Below are positions 13,001 to 22,900 of a stretch of DNA of 64,000 nucleotides, piece after piece (position 1 is the stretch's first letter; each line of letters begins with the position of its first letter). Under the pieces are notes generated by a model. That model worked only from the letters and a program-made list of their open reading frames with translations, did not search any database and was not told the DNA's origin. The position numbers were made by a program, and so were the translations under genes. This DNA is from Limnomonas spitsbergensis (lineage: Eukaryota; Chlorophyta; Chlorophyceae; Chlamydomonadales): assembly GCA_037349105.1 (NCBI GenBank), contig JAYJMM010000105.1, forward strand, positions 558,001 through 622,000, read 5' to 3'.

Positions 13001-15299
13001 TCTGCCGCTGCCGTGGGTCCCGACCTTGTCCAGCTGCGCGTCAAGTCCAATGCCTCTCAATGGCTGGGGACAAAGCAAGGTGGGTGTTTCGAGTGCGCAG
13101 GAGTGTTGACTTTCAAAGCGCTCTTGTTGCAGGCTAATGGAGGGGAGGTGGCCTGGGTGAGCCAGAGCTCATGTTCTGTGCCCTGATCCCTGACTCCGCA
13201 AGCCAGGGGTCAGTTGCTCTCTCTCTTCATTTGGTTTTGGGAGTTCAGGGCTAGAGAGAGGATCCTTACATGCCTTGTCAAGCGGCTGTTCAGGAGGGAT
13301 GTCTGTGTGTGTTGCCAAAGAAGGAGCATTGGTACAACCTAATCTGAATATAAAGTTGATACCTAGGCCCTAGGATAGGCCCTGGACAAGCACGCTCCTT
13401 GGGCAGCCCTACCTTCCTCAACCTGTCGCGCCCATCAGCATCTGTGCGCCTTATTCCAGACCCCTGTGACATCACCGTCGCAGCCGCCTCCTCTTGGCAT
13501 GCCAGTCCCTTGGGGCCCAGTGCCAAAGATTTACCCTGAGGGACGCCTATATAATCTGCAAATGTACCCATTAGTTGCATGAAAACTACATTTATTTGAG
13601 GCAAGACTCAGCAGGTTCAGCCCCCCCCCTCTCTGGTTTACCCTTAGCATACTGCTTTCCCCTTGGTCCACCTGAATACAGGCGATCATCAACATCTGGA
13701 TCCAAGCGGGTGTACGTCCATGAACATGATGACCCCGACAACGAGCCTGAGGGAGGACCCCATGGAGGATCTCACAGTCCACAGTGGCCACGTGCGTTAA
13801 CATCTCGTGGGATCAGCTGTGTGATGAGGGTGTGGGGATGCGTTGAGAAGGGTATGGGAATATGTTGAGAAATGTGTGGGGATGTGTATTAAGGGTTGGG
13901 GGATGTCTTAAGGAAGGTGCGAGGATGTGTAAGAGGGGTGTGGGGATGTGTTGATAAGAGTGTGGTGATGTTTTAGGAGGGTGTGGGGTTGTGTGAGGAA
14001 TGCATGGAGGTGAGTGTGGAGGGCATGGGGATGTATGACGAGGGTGTGGGGATGTGTTGATAAGAGTGTGGTGATGTTTTAGAAGGGTGTGGGGATGTGT
14101 GAGAAAGGCATGGAGGTGTGTGAGGAGGGCGTGGGGATGTATGACGAGGGTTTGGGGATATGTTGATAAGAGTGTGGTGATGTTTTAGAAGGGTGTGGGG
14201 ATATGTGAGGAAGGCATGGAGGTGTGTGAGGAGGGCGTGGGGATGTATGACGAGGGTGTGGGGATGTGTTGATGAGAGTGTGGTGATGCTTTCTGAGGGT
14301 GTGGGGATGCGTTGAGATGGTACGGGGCTGTGTGTGGGGCACGTGGGGATAAGGTGCTACAGCCGGTTGCTCCCTTTGATCCTGCAGCAGGCTGTCACTT
14401 CTTGTTCTATCCAACGAATGCGCAGTTGGGCGGCATCCTTCACTTCGACCTGATGATGAACAGCACCGGGGACAAGCCGCAGCAACCCTCGAGGGACAGG
14501 TCTAGCCGGTGAGCTTGAAACCTGTAAGCCCATAACCCAAGTTATTCAAGTATGTTGAACCCAGAACTTTGCCCTCTGCAACCAGCACCTGCTTGTCCTT
14601 GTTGCATGATCTGGATAAATGGATGCGGAAGAATAGGAAGGAGGAGAAAAGGCCGGTGCAGCTCAGCTATTCGACAAGGCAGTTAATAGGCAGTCCCCAA
14701 ATGCGTAAGGGCAGGGGGGAGGGGGCGGCTTCATTTCTGTCCGGGAGTGGAATTGCAAGCACGATCTGGGCTTAGGGATGAGCGTGGTAGGGTTCAATGC
14801 CAGTGTCGCATTCACTCTCATGTGTTACCCATTACCCAGTACACCAGACAGGAGGTATTTACTGACATCTATTGATTTCAAGGAAATTATGAGACTCCAA
14901 TCATTTTTTATTTAATTGTTCTGCGCTCTCTCCTTGTGCCCTCTTCACGTCCATCCAGCTCCTCCCACTGTCACTTCACGCAGGTCGGGTGGCCTTCCCA
15001 CGCTTGGCATGACGGAGGAGGAGGCAGACGATCGCAGGTCAGCACCTTCCAAACGCAACACCCCATCTACGTCTACGGCAGCTGTGCCCTTGACGGGCAC
15101 GGGCCCTCTTGCGGCTACGGTACCAACTGCAGTGGCTGCTGCTGTCTATGACACTATGCGGCAGCGGCCGTCCGAGATCACTGCTGCTGTGCCAAGTCAT
15201 ACTGAGATCCATCACAATGGGGCCGGGGACCCTCGGACAAAGAAGGGTGCTTCTCTGTATCAGGAGACCCTGGCCTCAAAGGGGGGAGCTGCATCATGA
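7060..15299 (+). CDS. PP2C-family protein serine/threonine phosphatase with long C-terminal extension
   Basis: This metal-dependent phosphatase would remove phosphate from Ser/Thr residues. Proposed exons, all phase-consistent, are 7060-7147, 7592-7718, 8215-8307, 9499-9695, 10312-10440, 10895-11125, 11501-11689, 12211-12298, 12559-12650, 12980-13079, 13682-13791, 14363-14508 and 14984-15299, giving about 635 codons from the first exon found. PP2C motifs appear in order: MRPTSNEN (weak motif 1), YMVCDGHLGQDAA (metal-binding Asp), GTTVTILLV, GDSAAVLD, GPLRIWPGGLCVSRSIGD, ISSDGLWD and NDDTSVIVV. The usual Arg of GDSRAVL is Ala here. The catalytic domain ends in exon 6. The remaining exons (about 340 residues) are low in complexity, with a Cys-containing segment (GGLCSCF) and a Gln run, and are less certain. 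The true start lies upstream; an ATG exon at 6841-6924 is possible but unproven. Confidence 0.85.
8570..9250 (+). repeat. 28-bp minisatellite in PP2C intron 3
   Basis: About 24 tandem copies of a 28-bp unit, beginning CCCCATGCAACAGTGTGCAA and ending TGTGCCAG, lie inside the 8308-9498 intron. The first half is nearly identical unit to unit. From about 8935 variant units appear (CATTAG for CAACAG, and an AATATGCCAAC variant), so array ends have aged differently. Because 28 is not a multiple of 3, a frame without stops cycles through all phases. That creates long open frames on both strands (for example 8494-9333 minus, 8516-9226 plus) that are artefacts and not genes. Confidence 0.95.
12035..12190 (+). 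repeat. degenerate 30-40 bp repeat in a PP2C intron
   Basis: Four or five imperfect units built around TGTTGCTGGCRCCCACYCCT with small indels, ending in a C run at about 12183-12195 next to the acceptor of the exon at 12211. Wholly intronic in the proposed model. The C run may be the polypyrimidine tract. Confidence 0.6.
13939..14310 (+). repeat. 106-bp G/T-rich higher-order tandem repeat in PP2C intron
   Basis: Three full units (about 13939-14044, 14045-14150, 14151-14256) and a partial fourth repeat a 106-bp pattern. Each unit is itself made of short GTGTGGGGATGTGT-like subunits. The strand is strongly biased to G and T. It lies within the intron between the proposed exons ending 13791 and starting 14363. 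A minus-strand open frame over it (14079-14414, rich in His/Pro/Thr) is a composition shadow. Confidence 0.9.
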
Positions 15300-15720
15300 C
15301 AGCCACTGGACCTCACTGAGAGGCCTGCTGGGCCGCTGCTGATGGAACAGCCGGGTTAGCAAGCGGATTGGTGTCTCAGGCTGAAGGTGTTGTGGGCACA
15401 GCGCAGCTGGGGAAGAGGTGGGGTCAAGTGGGATGGAGGAGACCATCCAGGCGTTTTAACTTTTGACTGTTATCGTCATCAGATATTGCCAGGCCCATCA
15501 GATTTACATATATTTATGGATTTGCTTTTATGATTCTGAGAGAGATTGATTTAGATGGTAGCTTTGGAATTGAGCTAGCAGCTTACAGCCCAATCCCGGT
15601 ATGCACTTCAGTAGTCGATGCATGCTTGTCTGCTCCCACCCAAGCCCTCACGTCGCTGCGTAGAAGTGTGCTTGGTGGCAATCAAGCACACCATACATGT
15701 TGATGAACACTAACCATATT

Positions 15721-16149
15721 TTATATGTATCGTGATAATTCTGTCCTACTTGGATTACCTACCGGTGCCATGCAAATATTTTTTAGTGCCTTCAGTGTTT
15801 TGCGGGTATAAGTCCCACACACCTTCTTGGCGCTTAATAAGCTGTAAACTCTTAAATAAGCTTGTCGCACTTGTTTGATGACCAGCACAGATACGAGCCG
15901 CGTCAGATAGAACACGATCCGGGACTCTGGCTGCATGCACACAAACTGAGAGTCATGCAGTTCATAGGTCGGTCCACAGTTGTGCATGCATGGCCCCCCT
16001 TGGGAGTGAAGACCGTCCACCAGGAGGTGCCCTCCAGTATGAAGATAGTACTTCCCTCTTACCGGTACCGGTTTTTCTTGATCAGTCAGGCTATGATACG
16101 TTTCGTCAAGCACTGCCTTGGTCCCTGAGCCTGGAGGACATTGATGCAT
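15721..16149 (-). CDS. unidentified open reading frame
   Basis: A 142-residue minus-strand frame with a compositionally balanced sequence, including GKYYLHTGGHLLVDGLHSQG near residues 33-52 and a Cys/His-containing stretch after it. I do not recognise a family. No splice partners or neighbours support it, and it sits between the PP2C gene and retrotransposon debris. It could be an element-encoded fragment or chance. Confidence 0.2.
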   Translation of the reverse strand: MHQCPPGSGTKAVLDETYHSLTDQEKPVPVRGKYYLHTGGHLLVDGLHSQGGPCMHNCGPTYELHDSQFVCMQPESRIVFYLTRLVSVLVIKQVRQAYLRVYSLLSAKKVCGTYTRKTLKALKNICMAPVGNPSRTELSRYI

Positions 16150-16403
16150 GATGTGTTTTGTTCACCTCAATGAGGATTCTGCATGTGATAATGCAGGTTT
16201 ACAGCAGTGCGTGGCTTTGGGTGTGCGTCCGCAAATCGTTCATCATTCACCAACTGCTAGCATGCTTATTATGAAAGAATGTAACCTTGGTACCGGACTC
16301 CAACGAATACAAATAAAGCACATTCCGTAGGTGTGGGAGGCGTTCATCACTTCAGTCGTCGCTGTTTGTTTGCCGACGAGGAATAGCTTTATTTAAGCAG
16401 TAC

Positions 16404-16430
16404 CCAGAGGTGTAACGTCATTGACTTCAG
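16404..16430 (+). mobile_element. isolated plus-strand copy of the LINE family A 3' terminus
   Basis: AGGTGTAACGTCATTGAC at 16408-16425 is the exact inverse of the sequence at 17617-17634 that ends the minus-strand LINE. The match extends to about 29 of 30 bases when the flanks are included. No clear family A coding sequence precedes it on the plus strand. Confidence 0.6.
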
Positions 16431-17612
16431 CCGTCACCCTGCTGACCGACTGTGGAGCAAGATGCAGACATAACGCAGAAACGGCCATTGCATGGTATAT
16501 GTGATATGTCCTTGGTTCTTCCTTAGGAGGTACATTCGCAAACGCACCTATTACTACTGAGTACAGAAGTAATTAAAGTATTTGAGGGGACCGGAAGAAT
16601 AAGGAAACAAACTCAAGATATGGAGACTTGCAGCCTGTATGCATAAACGCATCACTGATGCATGCCAAGCACAGAGGAAGTCGACCCTGAGGCAGGGGGT
16701 TATCACCTAGGGTTTACCTTACACCCTAGGGACTATGAGGTTCAGTGGGACATCATCCCCTGCACATTCGCTGTCGAAGGAAATAGCTACACGCGATGTC
16801 CCTGTCTATTTACCCACCAACGACCCCCGAGTTCCTCCTCTGAAGTGACCCAGGCTATGCGGGATCATGGCCTGCCGACTAGAGTTAAGGTTGGCTGTCC
16901 CTTCAAGTTTACCGGGTGAAAACCCTTGTTATAATAAGGGTACAGCCGTGAGAGGACTTGCCATCCCTTAGTGTTAGGCAGTAAAGGCTAAGGTTTAAAC
17001 TCTCATCCATGAGGGGAAACCTGGAACTCACTGCCTATCACAGCCTAAGCTTTGGGAACAAGGGTCACTGATTCAACTGGCCTATTTTGCATAATGACAC
17101 CATGCCAGCCCAGACCCTTATACCCATTCTGCAAGAGCATGCATATGCCATACGGTGTTTGTCAGTGCATAATTTGGACTGTAATGAAGTCTGGAATCAC
17201 ATTGAGCTCTCATAAAATAGGAGAGCCAAAGCCACATGGGCTTCTGCCTATGAGCGATGAGTTGTGCCCATTTCTGAGTCCCATCAAACTGACCGGGTAC
17301 AGGTCTTCAGGATGCCGGTATCCAAAACATAGAACACACCCAACAGCCATAGCTTATCCCCAGGCCCTTCATTGGCCATCTGCTTAACTGATGCAGAGTT
17401 GCCCCTTCTTTGCTGCCTGGGACAGGAAACTACGAATGACATAGTTTCTGATAATCCTGGCCTGCGCTTGTTGCCAGGTGCTCAACTTGTAATACCGGTA
17501 CAAATTTATGCTTTGCAGCAGCAACTTTGCTGAAGGTTTCTTGAAAATCAACCAACCAACTCAATTGCGACAAAATAAAAGTCGCCTTTTCCGGCCTTTA
17601 CTCAACATAGGC
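16431..17612. other. interval between inverted LINE termini, no gene recognised
   Basis: Two open frames (16662-16919 and 17052-17387, both +) have no recognised motif. One TACCGGTA palindrome lies at 17493-17500. The interval is bracketed by inverted copies of the family A terminus. Confidence 0.4.
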
Positions 17613-19500
17613 TCAAGTCAATGACGTTACACCTCTGGGCTGTGCACGAATAGGCTCGGCCGCGTGGGCGTCCAACTCTTCGGGTGGGAGGGGGGGGGTT
17701 AAATAAAATGAACACAAAAAGGAACTAAAGGAGAGGCCGGGAAGGCAAACAAGTCCGACGGCACCTGAGGTTCTCTAGAAACTTGCCCCCAACAGAGTCG
17801 ACAACAGCGTCCAGAAAAGCAGGTACATCCCACCCCTGCCCGGCCTGGTGCAGCTGGTTAAGGCTTGTGGCACCGTTCGGGGGACATGCTCACCCCGCTC
17901 CCATAACTGCTCCTTGACACTAGGGCATTGGAAGCAAACATGTTGTGCATCCTGTACATGTCAGCCATCACACCTTGACCAACATCGTTGGCAATAGCGT
18001 GCCGTCATCTGGTGTCAGCGCCAACCTGACATAGATGTGTTGGCTCTCGTCGACGCAGCTTACGAGCAGGCGCAGCTGGGCGCAAGCAGCGGGGGGTACC
18101 CCAGGGACCCTACCACTGAGCACAGGTCTGCGGCGACTTACCGCGCCTGGTTTCAGACCGCGGCGGGCGCCGTGCTGACACAAGCCAGGAGCCGCACCAG
18201 CACGAGGGCGTGTGCTTGTGGCAGCAGCTGACCTGCATCGCGCAATTTGGGGCGGCTGCAGTGCACTCAGCAGATTAGAGCATCAGGTGCATCCTCCATT
18301 GCCCTGGCTGACTGCCAGCTGCATATCTGCTGCCTCAGCCAGTACAGGGCTTTCTTGCTGTGCTGCCTGTGCCACCGCTGCATTGAAAAAGCGGAGGATA
18401 TGGGTCCACCAGTCTCGCTGTAATGGCCGGATCTGCAGCTCTCTCAGGACCCCCTAGCCGGGGGCTGATACGGGTAGCCCCGCAGCCCGGCGCACGTGTT
18501 GAAGCAGGCTGGACTGCGTCTTGTTGTAGAGACATTGCCGCGGAGGTGGCCGATGCCTGGTGGCCCATATCATGTCGTAGTTGGCCGCAGGCACTGCGTA
18601 AACAGCTGCCAAGTTCCAACATGATGGGAGTTGGTAAATGGTGCCTTAGGCACACCTTGGCGGCCATGCGGCGAACTTGGTGCAGCGCGGCAGCCAAAGG
18701 CGCCTCTCTACCTTGCATGGCCCTCTTCAAGCTGCCGCTTTCGCGCTGAATGATGCCCAAGAATTTCAATTCGTGGACATGCTTCAGCACAGCGCAGTTA
18801 GGGCCGTACACGCACACATGGGCTGGCTGTTGGCGCTGCGTTGTTAAGCGGCTGCCGAACTCCATGATCTCTGTCTTGTTGACGTTGATCTGAAGCTGTT
18901 TATCCGCCGCATACTCATGCAGGGTGCATACGCTGCAGCCCTGCTGAGTTTTTTTGGGGTTCGGGCTAGTAGGGAGAGGTTGACTGCATACAGCAGGCAG
19001 CATAGCTGTCGCCCCACCTAAAGCGCAATGCCTTCTGCCGGGCACTTGGCTGCAAGCATGGACGGCAAGTCGCTAAGGTATCAACTAAATAGCATACCGT
19101 AGTGCTTCGAGGACAGCACTGTTTGATGTCTTTGGTGCAAGGCACAGGAGAAGTGCGCTTGTGGCCGTCTGTGAGCGTGGAAATTGCACCGGCACAAAGC
19201 GCTTGCACAGCGCTTGACAGACACGCAGGCATGTGAAGGTGCTCGCATAAAAGCCGCCACAACTGTCCTTGCGGTACGCTGTCGTAGGTTTTGGTGACGT
19301 CCAAAAAGGCCACATGCAACTTGCCACGGCCTGCAGCTACCCGTTGGGCATGGACTGCATGCCTGAGGAGGAAAGCAGCCTGGAGCGTGCTATAGAGTCG
19401 TTGAAACCCAAACTGCTCAGGTGGAACGTGGCCGTGCAATCGTGCCCACTCATCAGTGAAGGCTGTGAGCATGCTAGCATACAGCCGGTAAAGCACGCCA
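17613..19500 (-). mobile_element. decayed LINE family A copy with reverse transcriptase remnant
   Basis: The minus strand carries reverse transcriptase segments: PPEQFGFQRLYSTLQAAFLL, then FLDVTKTYDSVPQ, where the family has FVDFTKAYDSV, followed by frame breaks. The YADD segment is lost. A second block near 18.9-18.3 kb (KTEIMEFGSRL, then HELKFLGII) matches the C-terminal part of the 36-38 kb copy. The element ends at the 3' terminus at 17617-17634. Compared with that copy it has frameshifts, substitutions and a rearranged middle, so it is the older insertion. The 5' end is truncated and no endonuclease is visible. Confidence 0.85.
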
Positions 19501-19959
19501 TAACATCTGCTTATGTGACACAAGCTGACATTATTAGAAGATTCTCGATTTACCGGTGGTGGTAGTAAACTGTCAGGATGTGATAGGCGAAAAAATTAAG
19601 GAGATATATGGCAATGATGGGGTAGCAAAAAACTTGGTAGCATGTGCATTGGGCAGGGAGAAACGCAATCCCCTAGAATCTGACCGCTGGGTGTATAATA
19701 CTCTCGCTGTTTGGTAGACAGGGTGACATATACTGACAAAAGTGGGCCACTCACATGATTAACATGATTCATTTTGTTGAGTTCCCGAGTAGCCCAGTGT
19801 TTCGACCAAATGGATGGCCTCCTGAAGGAACGCTACAGGCTTTTTTCTATCCAATGTATATATCAACCTGATACTCATCTGGAATCCAAAAGCCCACGAA
19901 CAATCACAGGAACCAGGATGCTCCTTCGAACGCCAGTGCCACTACCTAGCACAAGTGTC

Positions 19960-22900
19960 TTAGTCTTCAGGTTCATCCGATAACGTCCAGAGCGCCGCAG
20001 TCTTGTCCCTTGAGGCAGACGCCAGCAGCTTGCTCCCACCTGGCTGAAACCTAACACACGTCACCTGTGCAACGCGCAGTGCACGTAAGATTGTAGGGTG
20101 GGGCATCAGCTGGGAAACCACACTCAATAGTAAACAAGACCATTTGGCACCCCTTTCCATGCGTAGGACATCGCACCAAATCTCCTAATACAATTGTTTG
20201 TTTTAGTGTGTGCCAGGCCATCTCTTGAGGGTGGGCAGGCTGCCACTATTGGGCTAATGGGGACCAAACCTTTACCAGGCTTTGGCCAGTACCTCAAACA
20301 ACAGGGCTTGCAACGCCCTGACAGCAATAGGCTGGGTTGTAGCTGAGTTGTAGCTGAAGCACCCTACAAAGGACACTAGTCAACACAGGCCTCATCAGGC
20401 ATCATCAATGTCAGGCTTTGGGCTGCCTCTATTTTGTGCTCAGCCCAGCACATATGCCCAAACCCTCCTCAAGGTGGCCCGCCGGTGTGCTGTTTCACAT
20501 GATCAGAGATTGGAGCATTGAGGACGGATGGTGCATCAGACCAAGCTTCCGCATGTTTAGGTATTTATGCTCCAACGACCACAACCATGGCAAAGCTCAC
20601 GGATACTGTCACGAGCATCTCCAGGGGCTACACGACATGCAAGTACTAATTTTTGTCATCGTCTTATGGTATCACTCTGGGGAAGACCTCGAGGCATGCT
20701 CCTCCACCACCATGTACCTTTTTTCAGTGCGCCAGAGCTCCGGCACCACGTGCCTCTTAAGCCTTTGGATCCGCTGTCGTTTTTGTTGCCCTTCGACGTT
20801 TAACATGACCAATGGTGTTCCAGAACTTCCAAAATCCATGTCAGGGCGCGATATTTAACATTCAGCGGCTCCGGATCTTACCTGTGCCTGATGGTATGAC
20901 AAAAGGCCCAGCAGCCGCCCCTTCGTTTTTCGAGAGGTTGGCGACGGAACAGAGAACAAGCGAACCTGCCACATGCACACACACATGACATTTTAGGAGG
21001 CATGGGATAAATAGAGGAGGCTACACACCGCTAGGTGCATTTCGTTTTGCATTATTAGGAAAGATGAAAGCAAACTACCGAGACAGAGGGTCAGGGGAGA
21101 CAGAAGTCACAGGAGGGCACGTAGAGAAGCAACGGAAGGCAAAGATGACAAGCACTGCTTGTGAGCGGGACCGCCCTCCCAGCACACCTTGCAGATTTGT
21201 GACTCCTTGCGTGCCCTCACTCCCTCCTCTTTAGCACTCACAGCACTTCCCACCCATCGCACCTTACAGTCCCACCCGGCACTAGCCAGCATCCGCCCCT
21301 CAGCCGCAAAGGCCAGGCGGTTACATCCCGGCTGACTCAGCTTCAGCTCCACAACCTTATCAAGAGGCCCTCCAGAACCCGGCCTGGCATGGTCCTTTGC
21401 TGCCGGATCAGCAGAATTTGTACCAGATGTACCGCCACCGCCGCCGCCGCCTAGGGACCAAAGACACACAATGTCATCTGCAGCACCAGAAGCTGCCCGG
21501 CAGCTGCCCGCAGCCACGTCTAGGCACATGACTGGCTCGCTGTGTCCACGCACCGCTGCTAGGGCCTGCTTGGGTCTCCGACTGTCCCACCTAGCCACGC
21601 TGCCATCTTCATGACCTGACAGGACCTGTTCAGGCAGGAACAGCCGGGCTCAGGTGTGGGAAAGCGGATCTCACCGTACGTGTTTTGGCATCATGCTCCC
21701 TCTTTCAGCCAGGCTTCTGCCCCTCTCATCGGTCAACTTACATCTTCAGTTGCATTATCCTGAGAGAGCCTCTGGATCCACTTGAGGGCTTCATCTACCC
21801 CCCCTACACACACTCTAAGGAGATCAGAAGGGACGCAGTGAAGGGGGCATGCACACAATTATATTGATCCCAGCAGAGCCCATTGGACACAAATTAAGCA
21901 ACAGGCTCCTGATCACAGTCATACAGTTTTTTTGAGGTCTTGTCTCCCTCCTCTAGCAATCTGACGCCTGAGCATCGTTTGAGGATTTTGCCTTAAAGCA
22001 ACCCTGCTTTAGTATTCAAGGAAACATCTCTGGGGGACCTCCTGGTTCCGGTATTTACATACCCCCCCAGCAGATAATGAAGTACTTTAGAGTGGGGGAA
22101 TGGGGCCAGATCAGTCTGATCCAGTGATCAGGACCTGGAAATCCAGCCTGATAAGGACCTGGGATGGCATTCACACTCCTTAGAAAGCCCGCATCTTACC
22201 TGAAACCCGGGACCTCCTCCGAAGTGCTCTGATGGTAGCAGGCTCACTGCCATGCTCATGCCCATCTTGCTGGAGTCCGTGTCCTGGCAGAATGACAGGC
22301 AGCTGCAAGCGTCAGGGAGGTGCACAGCGGAGGTAAGGAGGTTTGAAGCGGAGGGAGGCAGGCATGTCTAGGAAGCGCGGCAGAAGAGGGCTGTTCTGCT
22401 TTATAAGTTGAGAAGCATTGCATAAAATATCGCCTTACAGCGTGCTTGATCTAAGAGTGAAAGAGTAAGGAATCGTATGTCACCCTCTGTGGGGCCGTGG
22501 GGCCGAGGGCCTGCCATCACGCCAAGCTGTGGCTCAATACCAGAGCGCCCTTGCTGAGGTTAAGTCGGCCGAGAACCAGGCAACCTATCAGATCCAGGTC
22601 ACCCATAAGATCCAGGGCATCTATCGGATCCAGGCCATCCAAGAGATCCAGGTCAAATATCAGATCCAGGCCACTCCTAAGATCGAGACCTTGCATCCCT
22701 TCTAGACCACCTGTCACATAAGCAGATCCTGGAACAAAGCAGCGGGGGACCATGCTACAGATTGCATGAAAACGCTCAATTCGATGCCTGGCTGAATTTT
22801 TTTGTTGCGAATTCCTGGCGAAAGCCAACCTAAAGAGGGAGTAGAGTCAGAGAGACATCCATGTGGCCACCTACCTAGCAGGTCCCGCACGTAAGTCCCA

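Noticed and set aside
14079..14414. 111-residue His/Pro/Thr-rich minus frame
   Set aside because: It is a shadow of the 106-bp G/T-rich repeat and has no independent support.
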